A DNA stretch of 64,000 bases from positions 5,328,327 to 5,392,326 of the forward strand of contig JAVGVS010000008.1 in the NCBI GenBank assembly GCA_032718565.1. The letters are read 5' to 3'. Under the pieces are notes generated by a model that worked only from the letters and a program-made list of their open reading frames with translations, had not been told where the DNA came from and ran no database searches. A program made the translations under genes and the position numbers. This stretch comes from Distichodus sexfasciatus. Lineage: Eukaryota; Chordata; Actinopteri; Characiformes; Distichodontidae. This document shows, one piece after another, positions 47,351-61,600 of the stretch (within the stretch, counting starts at the first letter, position 1; each line of letters opens with the position of its first letter).

Positions 47351-50301
47351 CTCTAGGCATCCTGGTCACACTTTCTAAGGTGAGGCATGCAAATTTTCAC
47401 AAAGCTGAGGAGATAGAAGCAATTATGTGACACCAGTACTTTTTCACCTGTTATACCGCTCAATCAATTAATCCACAGAATCCCCAACCTCAGATTTCAA
47501 GTTTGAGGAGGCAGGACAAAAGCAGTCCAAAGACACAGCAGTTGATTGGTTTATTGTAGCCACACCTTGACAAAATTGTAATTATTTATTTTTTAATTAT
47601 TATTTTTAAAAAGCTCTAGGTTATGATGTCGGGCCAAGTCCACAGATTCATTGGACACCTTATTTGCTTTAATCAGCCAAACAGCCTAGTGATTTTCAAA
47701 TGTTAGTTTATCATATATTGCAAATTTGCAAAAAAACAAAAACCCAACCAAACAAACAAACAAAAAAACCCAACTACGTTACTGCTCAGCTGATGCACAT
47801 CACTTGATCAATTTGACATAAACCGATGATTAGGATGCAACAACAATTTTCTGAATCAGACTTCAGGTTCCAAAGTTATGAGGCAAAAGTGTTTGCTAGA
47901 GGCGCAATTACACCACTTTCGTTGCCTGAGTAGAGGGTAGGGTACTGTACCTCCACGCCAAGTTTCAATCATGTGCCTCTTATGCTCTTTGATCCACACC
48001 TCTCAATCAAGTTGGATCCTTGACGCTTTTTATATTCGTTGTTATTTCGCAGTTTGTCACCCAGGGAGGACTGCATCTTCAATTCTAACTTATACATTTA
48101 CAACAAGAAACAACAGTTAAAAGTACGAACAGGCTTGAACGGGAGTAGTTTCACTTAAATAACTGCAGATGATTAAAATATTTATATGGTATATCATACT
48201 ATATAATGGTCCAATCGGTATCTTCCTTAAAAATCTTACACTGGTCATGTTTTATTACACTATGCAAAACAGCATGTCTGACAGGAAAATGAATGTGGAG
48301 ACCATATATTTATTCAGCATTTTTAATACATAACTTGCAATAAAACTTTATTATAAGTTAGTTTGCTTTTTTTAATTTAGTCATATTTCCAGCAATATCT
48401 TCTTACAGTCAGTCAGTGTGAGTCCTATATTACAAGTTATGAATGTTTATTCCTGCAATTTATTTTACATCAGAACACAATGCAGGAGGTAGAATATAAA
48501 GCTCTTATGAGGCTGTTTTCACTGATTTAGAGACAATGGAAATTTCCTTCCAGTGTTTCATTAAATCAGCTTTGGAATTATTTACATAAATTAACAATGA
48601 TTTTGATAGTGTAAGTTAGCAGACCCATTTAAGCCTTTAAGTTAAAGTTTAGGGAAATTTATGTCTCAGAAGTGTTTCAGTGAAGACAAGTTTTTTTCTT
48701 TATTTTCCGTAACGATATTCTGAATTATATTATAAGCATGAATTCACACTCCATGACTTCTGATCTGATTCAAATAACTGAAGATTTTAATTAAATAGCT
48801 GTCCATTAGAGTGGACATGACACATGAAGTAACTGAACTCATCTCAAGTTATTTGTTCAAAGTTTCAAACGTTAAGTTAGAATTCGTCATGAGTGCTGTC
48901 CATCATTGCTTCTTCTAAGTTGTAGAGATGCAGTGCAAAGAGTGTTTCCAGAATTATTGCCAGTGTTTCTTCATCATGTATTAATAGCATCATCTTAATA
49001 CACCTTAGACATTTTTTAGTGTCAGCAAAGTTGCTTTTCCCTGCTGACACAAACTTCACAATTTTGCATGTGTTAGCGTGCATGTGTGGATGTAGACAAA
49101 AACCTAAACAAAAACACACAAGCCTTTTCAATTCATGCAAAGGCATTCTTTGGGCAGAACAGGTCCAAAAAAGGAGTCCATCACAAATAAAGACAGAGAT
49201 GCAAACAGTTCACACTACACTTGCATTGTGTTTCTGAGTGTGTGGGGAAAAGCATGCATTCAGACAAGTCAACACATCTCAGTCCTTTGACCTATTAATG
49301 TCATATGTGGAATGAGATACAGAATGAGAGAGATAAATGAGGGTTTGCATATGTGAATGGTGATCAATTTTAGGGGAAGAGATTACTTACAGGCAGAAAT
49401 GCCAGTGACGTACATACATCATGACAGTACCTACGTTAGTTGCCTGGACAGTGGTAACAGAGGGTCAAAAATGAAACAAAACAGTGATATGTAGCTTTTC
49501 CACCAATACGCTAGTCACGGTTCCAAACTGACCATGAAAAAGAACATCACAAGGAGCACGTTGTCGTGGGGAAGAAAACAGGTTAGCCACAAAATGTGGC
49601 ACATGTTGTCCAGGTTAATGTGGTGTGGGAAGCAGTACATTTATAATCAAATGTTAATGAGGGTGAGGATGAGGAGAAAGTTTACTTACAAACACAAATG
49701 GGTTACAATATAACCTGTCAAGTTTAGCATGTATAGACGTGTCACCCTAAATACTTATAAGGTCTATCCTTTCCGGTTGCCTGATCTGTTCTTCACATGT
49801 GCAGATTTGTAGCTTTTAAACTGACATTCCAAATGTCAGTTGCTTTTTCGAGTGTGCATGTGCAGAATTAGGCAAACAGATTGTGTACTGACTGACTACT
49901 TTACCACAGTCATCCATGTTTGAGCGTCCTGCCCATGCAGAATTGTGACGATTGATGATCTAGTGTGACCTTAAAAGTCAAATTTCCAATATGACTGCTC
50001 AGAATCAGGTCACATTGTGAAAACCTAGACGTGTGTCATATTTAAGACCACATATTGAAGTGACCAAATCTACATTACACCCAACAACAGAATGCAAAAG
50101 TTACCATGGAAATGCAAAAGCCACAATGTAAGTGAGCAATGATCTGTCTATATGATTGTTCTGGGCTTCTGGGAGACTTCTGTTACTGGCGGATGTGTGG
50201 ATTAACTGAAAGTTTTTGAAGATATTTGAGAACCAAGTAAAACTTTTTTGCTAGAAAAGTGTCATACGTGTTGCTATGTGTTAATCCATCCATCTGCCAG
50301 A

Positions 50302-51427
50302 AATTATTCATTCACTCATTCATTATTCAAACTGCTTAATCCCAACTGCGGTTGCGAGGGGACTGGAGCCTATCCCGGGAACCATGGCACCAGAGGTGGA
50401 CAGTAACTAAGTACATTTACTTGAGTACTGTACTTAAGTAGAGATTCTGAGTATCTGTACTTTACTTGAGTGGTATTTTTCTTGGAAACTTATGACTTTC
50501 ACTTCACTACATTTGAAAGACAAATACTGTACTTTTTACTTCACTACATTTCTATCAAGGTTCTCGTTACCTGTTACTTTCAAATCTGTGGATAAAGTGG
50601 ATGTTATTCCCCCTTTTCTTAAACGTGATTGGTTGTTTGGCAGGTGACAGTCTTTCAGTAATCAGTAGGGTTACTCACGCCTGTAGACTGGAACTATAAA
50701 ACCAAGTTCAAACAGTTCTGCCGTTTTCTGTCTTGATTAAAACATTGTTGCTGTTGGAAAGTCCAGAAGCTAGAGGTGTAGAGCTGGGTTTTAAGCAGGT
50801 TGGAATGTTCATTTGATGTTCTGAGCTGCATTTACAGCTGTCCTCCTGATTAAGTTGGGTTTGTGTTTCATTCTCTAACATTCCACCAGTTCCTCATTCT
50901 ACAGCGTCTACAAGCTAGTCAGAGGTATTAGGTATTGTAAGTGTTGTGGCAATAAGGCAACAATGTGGTGAAAGATGATGTACTTTTAATACTTAAGTAT
51001 TTTTTAAAACAAGTACTTAAGTACTTTAACTTAAGTAAAAATTTGACTGTACGACTTTCACTTGTATTGGAGTAACATTTGACTAATGGTATCTGTACTT
51101 TCACTTAAGTAATGAAGTTAGCTACTTTGTCCACCTCTGCACGGCACAAGGCGGGGACCAACCCTGGGCATGTGCCAACGCACCGTAGGGCACACACAAT
51201 CACACTCCCGTTCACACCTTACAGGGCCAATTTAGAGTCGCCAATTAACCTATATTGCATGCTTTTGGACGGTTTGGTGAAACTGCAGCACCCAGAGGAA
51301 ACCCATGCAAACATGGGGAGAGCATGCAAACTCCACACAGAAAGGCCCTACACCCAACCCAGGAATTGAACCCAGGAACTTCTCGCTGTGAGGCGGCAGC
51401 GCTAACCACTGCGCCACCATACCGCCC
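50302..51427 (-). repeat. tRNA-derived SINE, copy 4, split by a hAT element
   Basis: The 5' part in reverse ends at 'gctaaccactgcgccaccat' (about 51400-51427); the 3' tail with 'attcattcactcattcatt' is at 50302-50325. Body pieces 50326-50390 and 51140-51427 rejoin once the element at 50391-51139 is removed. Confidence 0.8.
50391..51139. mobile_element. hAT-type nonautonomous element inserted in SINE
   Basis: 749-bp element with ends CAGAGGTGGAC and GTCCACCTCTG (perfect 11-bp inverted repeats) and subterminal 'acttaagta' motifs in both arms. Flanked by catggcac (50383-50390) and cacggcac (51140-51147), an 8-bp target-site duplication with one mismatch. No transposase ORF. Confidence 0.88.
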
Positions 51428-51481
51428 TGCCAGTATTAGTTCCTTTGGACCAACAATATTAGATGAAGCACTGCTCACGTC

Positions 51482-51581
51482 CATTGTGGCTATTGCATTT
51501 CTGTTATGGCTTTTGCATTCATTTGGTAGCTTTGCATTCGTGTTGTGGCTTTTGCATTTCTGTTGTGGCTTTTGTATTCTG
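51482..51581. repeat. 20-base minisatellite
   Basis: About five imperfect copies of a unit like 'tgttgtggcttttgcatttc'. The same unit in reverse occurs near 50085-50130. Confidence 0.7.
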
Positions 51582-52177
51582 CTGAACGGTCTGGACGACA
51601 AATTGGAGATCAGATTCAATGTGGTTTGTACTGTTTACACTGTCATAAAAGTCATACCTGTTGAAATTAAGGCGGAAAGTCAGAATTGAGTCACTTCACC
51701 CTGGCACTGTAAATGTAGCCTAGGTGACTGTCAACAATTTCCCATCAAACAGATAAGAAGTGTGAATGCTGTAGGAATAAAAATCAGATTGCTTCTGTGT
51801 ACTGAAGAAGACATACCCAGGTTTCTGTGTGCAATTAAATTGAGCTACATCTTTCCAGCACCACACAGGGGGAAAAAAGTAGTGGGTGACTAAATGTACC
51901 ATACAGTACAGACAGTATCCACACTCAGAACCCAAGTGCATAGTGCTGTTCATATGCTAGTGGAAAACAAGCAGCGTAAGTTTAGAAGCGTTTGTGAGGA
52001 TAGAGAAGCATTGGTTTGTGTACGATCATAGCTCTTTGGCAGTCTTTCAACATGATATACATACAGATCTGCATTGTTGGAATCTGCTAAAAGGGTCCAT
52101 TGTATTTACCAAAACTATTTGCTAGGTATGCATAAAAAATGTAGTTTACATGGAAGAATTCACTTGTATGTGTGTAT

Positions 52178-52188
52178 GTGGTGTGTGT

Positions 52189-52221
<33 letters not shown>

Positions 52222-52225
52222 TGTG
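52178..52225. repeat. (GT)n microsatellite
   Basis: Nearly uninterrupted GT dinucleotides. Confidence 0.9.
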
Positions 52226-52653
52226 ATGGTCGGAAGCACTGCATGAGGGATACTGGCCCCTCATTCTCTGTTTCCAGTCCCCAGAGACACAGTGAGTGAA
52301 CAGCAAGCAATGATTTAAATGTCAGGACAGACCACAAGGAAATCAAGGAGGCTGAGTACGGGTTGAGACAGCACCAGTGTGTCGTTCAGGCACAAGGAGC
52401 CATGAGTCATGTTTGATGAAAGCAAGACCTGTCAGTTAGTGGACCACAAAGTTGGCCACAACACACCATTCTCCGTCTGTACAGACTGATTGACAGGTCT
52501 CAATGAGTATTTAGATGGCTGAGGCTGAAATAGTTACTTGTGGCAGATTTTCTCCTGTGCTCAATAGTTTACCTCAAATCTCAGTCAACAACCCCTCCTC
52601 TTCTTTCCATTTCCTCATTACTGTATTCCTACTGCCCAGATTCTTTCCTATCC

Positions 52654-55600
52654 TCAGAGGGCGGATTCTGAGTGGAGGGCCCCAGACGATCCATGCGGAG
52701 CTGGATGTAACCTCCGGAGCGAGACAGCCGACGTGGAGCTTAGGTCACCACAGCTGCGTAAGTGGATGCTCACTGCCCTCACGTGGTCGTTATCGCGTCG
52801 CCGAGCGTTGTGGCGACTATCGCTATGGGAGTGGTGGTGCCCACGGCGGTGCTGGTGGGCGTGCTGCTGATATTGCTGCCCTCTGCTAGCTCCCCAAGAG
52901 CTACGTAAGACCTATGATAAACACAGGTGAAAACACATCAATGCTTTTTAGACTAAATAAAAATGACATGGCAACAACATTTTTAGATTTAATTTTTATT
53001 ATAGAGCTCATAGAGCTTCACTGTCCTTATTGCGCTTTAAAAGATTTCAGAGATTACCATAACCCTGCCATGTACTTTGACACTACAAGTGGGCATCATG
53101 CATGAAAGGGTTTTCATTTTACTTTGCACTTTAGATGAACTGTCTGGCTTAGCCATTAGCTATTTTATCCGACATAAAGTGGCCAGACCACCCAAAGAGA
53201 CCAGTTTGTGACTAAGTGGTTGATTGACCACCTTACCACAGAAGACATCATCCAAAAATGTGTTCCACTCAGAAATTATAAGTCCACACCACTAAGTGTC
53301 AACATAAAATCCATGAGCACTCTCAGATGGGTTGTTTGGGGAAAAGTCTGGGAAAATCCCAGAAAAAAGAACATCTCACCTATTTTTAATAAGATGCTGT
53401 GTTCAGTCTTGGCTCCTCATGGTTGAAATGAGCTTCACCTTATCAGAATTGCTATCTGAAAACCCACCTTGTCAAGAACCACTTTGCACTTTGTACTTAC
53501 ACTGTGACTACTTATCTTACTAACCAATCAATCCAAAGAAAACTCTACAATAAGAGCATATTTTAGGGCACTAAGCTAAAAACTTTCCTTTTTGTATTTT
53601 TGACATGGCAGACACTGACTTATTTGATAAGTAACTGACTCACCTGATATTAACTATGTTGAATTGTAGTAGCTGATTTACATCTAGGTTTACAAGTATG
53701 AAGAACAGGTTCCCTTGGTGAACTACAGAGCACTGATGTACATCACTCTAGCTAAGAGCATAAGCCAAAGCCATAAATGAAAGGGCACTTCAGGACAAGG
53801 ATAGGCGAAACTTGTCGTAGTATTAACATATGGTGGTGTATTGTTCCCACCTGATCGAGCGGCAGGCCTCCCTCCCCTCCCGCTCTCCGTTTGGCTCCCT
53901 GACTGCAGTTCACTGCATGTTCTGAGGCGGGGGCTAGATTTCGTTTGGATCTTTGTAAAAAGCGCTGCACCAGCACTCTGGTCACCTGCGGAGAAGGATA
54001 AGAGCTTCACTAATTTCTGTTGACCTTAGTTTATCGCTAAATGCACAAAAGGGCAGAAATTTTATGTTCAAACACCATCGACTCATACAGAGAGCAAAGT
54101 GATTACTTGTGCATTTTCATGTTACACGTCCACGCTTGACGCCCATAATGCTGAGGCAAAATCTGTCTGTTTCTGCCTTATAATCTGCTTTTCTCCTAGA
54201 TTTGCACATTCTTAGAGTCTAATCGTTGGTTCTCCTTACCTAAGGCAAAAATGACCAGCCAGGGCAAAAACTTTCTACTGAAAAATGGTGATTTGTTAAA
54301 CTGTCAAACATTAACATCAATGCAGATTACAAAATGGCTGCTGACTGTCATTTTACATTGAGAGCCGGACTGCAATTTAATGCCCACATTACAGGGAGGG
54401 CGGTCCAAAAATAGGGTAACTCAGATTGCGCACAAGGGAGCAAATGACATACAGAGAAGGGCTGCATTTCATTCAAAAGCTCATGTTATCTGGGTTTATC
54501 TGGAAATTGAAGAATGTGCTAACTTTAAACAGCATTCATTAGGTTATGATTCAGAACCTTTCAGGGCTTGTTTCATTTTCATTACCAGTAAGTTGTCGTT
54601 ATTAGCAGTATGGGCCATTGTGTGAATATTAGATGGAAACTGTTGGTTATTTTGCAGGAGAAAGAATCAATGTTAGACAAAAACATTACCTTAATGAACA
54701 ATCATCTATATATAGACCACCTCAGAATATTAGAATATTGTGAAAAAGTTCAATTTTTTTTGTCACTCATTTCAGAAAGTGAAACTCATATATAGATTCA
54801 TTACACATAGAGTGAATTATCTCAAGTCTTTATTTCTTGTAATGTTGATGATTATGGCTTACAGATAATGAAAACCCAAAATTCAGTGTCTCAGAAAATT
54901 AGAATATTATGAAAAAGTTCAGTATTGGAAAGTCATGGTGTCACACCCTAATCAGCTAATTAACACAAAACACCTGTAAAGGTTTCCTGAGCATTTAATT
55001 GGTCTCTCAGTCTGAGTCAGTAGGCTACACATCATGGGGAAGACTGCTGACTTGACAGATGTCCAGAAGACAGTCACTGACACCCTCCACAAGGAGGGTA
55101 AGCCACAAAAGGTCATTGCTAAAGAAGCTGGTTCTTCACAGAGTGCTGTATCCAAGCATATTGATAAAAAGTTGAGTGGAAGGAACAAGTGTGGTAGGAA
55201 AAGGTGCACCAGCAACAGGGATAACCACAGCCTTGAGAGGATTGTCAAGCAAAATCCATTCAAGAATTTGGGGGCCTTCACAAGGAGTGGACTGAGGCTG
55301 GAGTCAGCGCATCAAGAGCCACTACGCACAGACGAATCCTCGACATGGGCTACAAATGTCGCATTCCTTGTGTCAAGCCACTCCTGAAGCAGAGACAACG
55401 TCAGAAGCGTCTTACCTGGGCTGAGGAGAAAAAGAACTGGACTGTTGCTCAGTGGTCCAAAGTCCTCTTTTGCAAAATAAATTTTGCATTTGGAAATCAA
55501 GGTCCCAGAGTCTGGAGGAAGAGTGGAGAGACACAGAATCCACGTTGCTTGAGGTCCAGTGTGAAGTTTCCACAGTCAGTGATGATTAGGGGTGCCATGC

Positions 55601-58600
55601 CATCTGCTGGTGTTGGTCCACTGTGTTTTGTGAAGTCTACAGTCAACGCAGCCATCTACCAGGGAATTTCAGAGCACTTCATGCTTCCTTCTGCTGACAA
55701 GCTTTATAGAGATGCTGATTTCATTTTCCAGCAGGACTTGTCCACCTGCCCACACTGCCAAAGGTACCAAAAGCTGGTTCAATGACCATGGTGTTACTGT
55801 GCTTGATTGGCCAGCAAACTCGCCTGACCTAAACCTCATAGAGAATCTATGGGGTGTTGTCAAGAGGAAGATGAGAGACAGCAGACCCAACAATGCAGAT
55901 GACCTGAAGGACGCTATCATTCACAACATTTCATTCACAGCATTTAGCAGACGCTCTTATCCAGAGTGACTTACATTTCCTAATTTCAGGGACAGTTCCC
56001 CTGAGAGCAATTTAGGGTTAAGGGTCTTGCTCAGGGACCCAATGTTGGTAATGCCAGAGGTCGGATTCAAATCCACAACCTCTTGGTCCAAAGGCGAGTG
56101 TCCTACCAGTAGGCCACCAACACTCAAAGCAACCTGGGTTTCCATTACACCTCAGCAGTGCAACAGGCTGATCGCCTCCATGCCACGCGGCATTGATGTA
56201 GTAATTCATGCAAAAGGAGGCTCAACCAAGTATTGAGTGCATAGAAATTAGCATACTTTTCAGAAGCCTGACATTTCTGTTTAAAATATCCTTTTTTTAT
56301 TGATCTTATGTAATATTCTAATTTTCTGAGACACTGAATTTTGGGTTTTCATTATCTGTAATCATCAAAATTACAAGAAATTAAGGCTTGAAATATTTCA
56401 CTCTATGTGTAATGAATCTATATGAGTTTCACTTTCTGAAATGAGTTACAAAAAAATTTATTGAACTTTTTCACGATATTCTAATTTTTTGAGAAGGTCT
56501 GTATACATCGAATATATGCTGAGTAATGAAATTTTGAATTTGGCTGAGATGCTGTTGTGTGCTTAAACTGACCTTAAGGTCACCCAGAGACCGAGTGCAG
56601 TCTTTAGGGACACGTAGAGAATCAGCCACGGGCTGTTTCGATGGCAGCTGGTCTGTGCCAGTCTTCAGGCTGCCCTTCCTGGGCAGGGAACCAGGGGAGA
56701 GCAAAGGAGAACGCTGCAGCAGCAGGCAAGCCTCAGACGACTGGCCTGGAATTGATGGAAGTTTTGGTGCCAGGTTAAAAATGTACTACCTGGCAAAATT
56801 CATTTTCACTTCATAATCATTCATGACAATACATTTCCAATGTAGGCAAGTCTTACAGAGGCAGGACACGTCAATATGACATAAAAATGAATTGAGCATG
56901 TGTAAACATCAAGCAATTGTAAGGTCTTTGAAACTGCTTTCACACTGAACTAAACAGACAATTACAAGTTATTTCATTGGTATGGCTGGAGCTTACAGTA
57001 CCACGTATCCTTGTAAACGAGTAAAGTGCGATTCAGTGTGTAACCATTTATGCGGATGAAGCAAGAGTAGGATGCATGTTGTGATGAACTTGTTCAATAA
57101 AAACAAAACAGAAAAAGAACAAAAACACTGAGCTAGAAAAAGAAAACCTTGAATGCAAAAACGAATGAAAACGAACCTGAACCATAAGAACTAAAAACAA
57201 ACTAACCAACACAGACGCCAGACCAAGACAATGGAAGATGGCAACTTAAATAAGACACACAGGTAAAGCACAACAGGGCAGACAATGCGTCGACAGAGAC
57301 AAGGGAACACAAGACAGGGCCCCCCATTGGCCAGGAGCAGCGATGTCCGGCCTGACTGTCTTACATGTTCCTGATGAGGTATGAGAGCCACCCTCACCCA
57401 CTGCTTTAGTGCCAGCCGAGCCACTGAAATCACCTGAGAATAGCACAACATTTGGGATTTTATATAAAACACATTCTCACAGCTAAGACAAAGGACATAT
57501 ACACACATTGTATACCACTTAAGAAATATTATATAACTAGGGCGATGGTCTTGTGGTAAAATGCTCATCTACAGGCCTAGGAGTTGTTTGAGTCCAGCTC
57601 TATCCTACCTCCAGCACTACCACCACTGAGTCTCTGATCAAGACCCTTAAACCCTAAGTTGTTCTATAGAGACTGTCCCTGTAATTAGAAAATCTGTGTC
57701 AGTCTATATGGAGTGTGTGAGTCTGTGTAAGTCTAACTGCCAAAGCTGTTATTATACAGTATGTTTATATATTTATACCTATTTTCATGCAGATTTTCTC
57801 ATTGTATATTATTTAGCTTGCAACAAATATAGCATCTCATATACAGCTTGGCACAACATATTGTCCTAATTTAAGCCCCCACCCAAAATAATCAGAACTG
57901 ACCACTGATGAAAGGATAGTGATGGAATTAACATGACTGTGCATGACAATACATGGCCTATAATGTGCATCAACATCTTTTTCTACATTTTTATACATTG
58001 CATGTGTCACAAGTGGTCATAAGATGAGCACTTTACTGAAATGTGCTTTTAAAGCAAGAAAGGTGCTGTTCTAATTAGGGATGCACTGATCCAACCGTTT
58101 CAGTTACGATACTGATGCCGATACCCAAAGCCTTGGGTGTCAGCTGATCCCGAGTACCGATCTGATACCAGTTTTTAATCTTTACAGCCCTGGGGTGTAT
58201 TTCTATACTTTTGTTTTTAGGCTTATTATAGTGTTTGTTTAGACGTTAGCCAAACATGCCTTATGTTGTTGTGTTTAGGACATCCAGCACTACTCAGATT
58301 TGTCATAGTTTGATGTGTAAATGCGTTTAATTTACAGATCGGCTCCAGAGATCGGTCCAGTGCTACCCCAACTCACGTACCTGTTTCGGTAGAAGAGCTC
58401 AGTCCTGGTTCACTGTGAGACCTCACCAGCTGTGGGATTCCATCACTGTCCCTTCTCTCCCTTCCCCCTCGCTGATAGACACATGGTCCTGCATGGTACA
58501 CAGGCGCTGTGCTGCTTTTGTTATCTACAGCAGCAGTGACTGCGGAGGCTGGAGCTCGAAGACTCGTGGCGTGGGAGGACAAGCCTTGGCGGGATGGGGC

Positions 58601-61600
58601 ACAGGGGCAGACTCGGATTTCGGGGACCGAGGAGCGCTGGGAGGCAGCGGAGCCGAGCATCTCTAACTGGGAGCAGCTACTGGCCAGCAAGGCCTGGCGC
58701 CGCATTACTGGGGATCTAGACAAGAGAAAATGAAACTTAAATTTGAAAATAATTTAAATAGAGTTACAATTCTGGAAAAATACCAGGTTTCAGTAATATT
58801 TTATTCAGACCAACAGATTTCTAGGAGCAAGAGGCCTCTTTCGCCAATGTTTTCTTAATTTTTTCTTAAAATTATAGAAAGTTAAAGACATTTAAATAGC
58901 ATAATATACCACTGGAGAATTGAAGAAACAACTTTAATCTTTGTGAAAACTGTGTAAGTGCGTTTTAGGAACAAACTTGGATGTGTAGGAACAGAATGAT
59001 TAGTGAATGCAGCCCAGGGTTCCTACATCCTCACCCTTAATAAACCAATACTAGGTCCTTACCTGTAGGTGGAGGTATTGTAGGTGCTGGGAGAGGAGCA
59101 GGAGTTGGACCTCTCTCCTCTGAAGCAACGATGAGCCCTGGGGGGAACCACAGTCGCCTCGGGTTGTGGGGCGGGGCAGCGAAAGCTGACATACTCTCCC
59201 CCCTCCCCTCCCTCACTGGCCCCTCGAGCCCGTGCCCGCCCCCCTACTCCCACCTCCAGCAGGCATGAGTCCTCCGATGGTGAACTGTCATCTGGAATAT
59301 CCACAATCTCAGACATCAACAGAGAGCCACTATCCATCGACACTGAGAAAGAGAGAGAGAGCGCGTACGCACAAGGAAAGCATTACAGAGAAAAGAGCTG
59401 TTACGCTAAACAGAGAGACAGCGGCAGCGAGACGCACCTTCACCGCTGAAAGCCGTGGACGTTCCTCTCTCAACCGACAGCTCTCCTGCATGGGCATCAG
59501 ACACAGTGGCCTGTGGACAGAGAAGAAGGAAAGTACACATAGACTCACAATTACGCTGACCATGCATGTAATACTCAAATACTGCAAAGTGAAGTGAATA
59601 AATATTCCCTGACTTCTTTCCAGATCCACACTTCTCATGGTTTACAAGTAGCCAAGCTTCAGCAAAGCTAGTGTTTTAACATACAGGTAGTGGATAGTGG
59701 ACAGCTACAGATTTTTGTTTCCGTCTTGGGCAATATGGACTCCGACTCTGTCTCACAGCTGTCAAGAGTGTTTTGTGATGCAGTTTGGGTTAAGGGTCTT
59801 GTTCAGGGACCCAGTGATGGTAGTGCCAGAGGTGGGACTTGAACCTGCGGCCTCTTTGTCCAGAGGTGAGTATCCTCACCACTAGACAACCACTACCCTC
59901 ACAAAATACCTTCAATCTCACTGTCTGGAAATCAAACCCCGGTCTTCCATGTGACAAGTGGTAGTCTAACATTGTTTTGCCTATAGACTATTTTAACTGA
60001 AATGTGCGCATGTGTTGTTACTCCCTCGCGTTTGAACAACACACACACCGACTTACTTGGCTGGGAGCTCTTTGTCCCATCACTGCTTCATATGGAGGTG
60101 GACAATCTGTAGGATAGAGTGGAACTGGACTCTCCATCGATCCATTATATGTGATACTGCATACACACATAAGCAAACATGTTCATATCAGAAACAGTCA
60201 GTCAGGCGTTAAGAGTAGAGCTGGGTATCGTTGCTGATTTCCTGAATCGATTCGATTCCGATTCACAAGGTCATGATCCGATTCAATTCTCGATTCGATT
60301 TGATTCGATATCGATTTATTTCGAGATTTCTTTGTGTCAATACTAATTTTGTTTGGTTATAAAATAACTTGTTTTAAAACCGAAGTGTTGCCAAACATCG
60401 GCTTTTAGGCCAGACGGTGATTTGAGCGGAGCAGCTTCAGCCATTGCTCTATTTGGTTTCGGTTTCGCCAGTCTCACCTTTTTATAGCTCTTCTTGCGCG
60501 GTCGTGAGAAGTAGTGCATAGCCGCAGGAAAAGATCGATCCGCGAATTTTTGAATCGATATCGTATTTTTCGAACGAGAATCGATACTGAACGGTGAATG
60601 GATTTTTTGAACCTGGCCCTAGTTAAGAGAGAGAGACACTGACTGACCACTAGCACTTAGTAAGTATTTAATTAGATACATCTAGTTTACAGGTACACTT
60701 TATATTACAAAAGTACACTTACAGTATTTCACAACCCATCTTTTGCCGTAGAGTCCCTAGCTCTTTCGTGAGTGGCCATTTTCTGACCGTTAGATCACTA
60801 TTGATGCAGTTGTGTCTTAAAATAGTGGCTTACCACTCAAACCAACAGAGACAGAAATATGGTAGTGGATGTTAAACTTCTATGAGTGTAAACGTCAGGG
60901 TCAATGGAGTTTTTGGACAATCTAAGAGCTCTAAAACCAAACCATAAATCTAAACCTGACGAGCATTATATTATTAGTTTTACAGTTAACATATACTGTC
61001 ATTTGTTAATTTGGTATGTTTTAATCTACTAAGTGTAAATAAATGAGTTAATAAAGTGTTCTTGAAAACTTGAATCTAACGCATCTGGACTTCTTCTAGG
61101 TTCCTGAAGACTTTTCACTTCTTATTTGAAACGCTTCTACAATTCTCAGTTTTTTTCTTCAACCTTTTGGATGAGAGATTAAACATCTTCCAAAAAAGAA
61201 TCCATGAATCCAAAAAAGCTCTTAAGAGTAAGATTTTCTGGATAACCAAGAGTCTATCTAACATGTTAATAAGGTGGTAATTAAATGACAGATTAGAATT
61301 TAAAAAATGCACCAATGCAATGTTGAATAATGACTTTTGGTATGGCATGAAGGAAATGAAAGAGGCGGAAAAGAGGGATGAAACATGCATGAAATACACA
61401 TTTGTGGAGCACAGAGCATCGCATGCTAAAAAAGTACATTTGTCTTCATTCATCTTTAGTCACATTTGCCTTTTTTGTTCATAGATGAAAGTAAATGTAT
61501 GCTACTCACCTCTGAGCATCTGTCTCTGAGCTGCAGGTGTACTCAGGAGGGTAGTACGGAGGCGGGGGGATGGGAGGGACGAACTCTTCAAAGTCCATCA

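Larger units (their letters stand above)
45960..52640. other. repeat-rich gap between nbn and entrep3
   Basis: No convincing coding exon on either strand. Contains the (AT)n tract, dispersed repeat fragments related to 2201-2660 (about 46780-48000), a small inverted-repeat element, a SINE split by a hAT element, a 20-base minisatellite and a (GT)n tract. One 89-codon open frame (48877-49146, minus) is unassigned. Confidence 0.55.

Noticed and set aside
52515..52889. 124-codon plus-strand open frame
   Set aside because: Antisense to the last entrep3 exon, whose minus-strand reading matches the family.
55034..56236. Functional Tc1 transposase
   Set aside because: At least two frame changes and a SINE insertion interrupt it.
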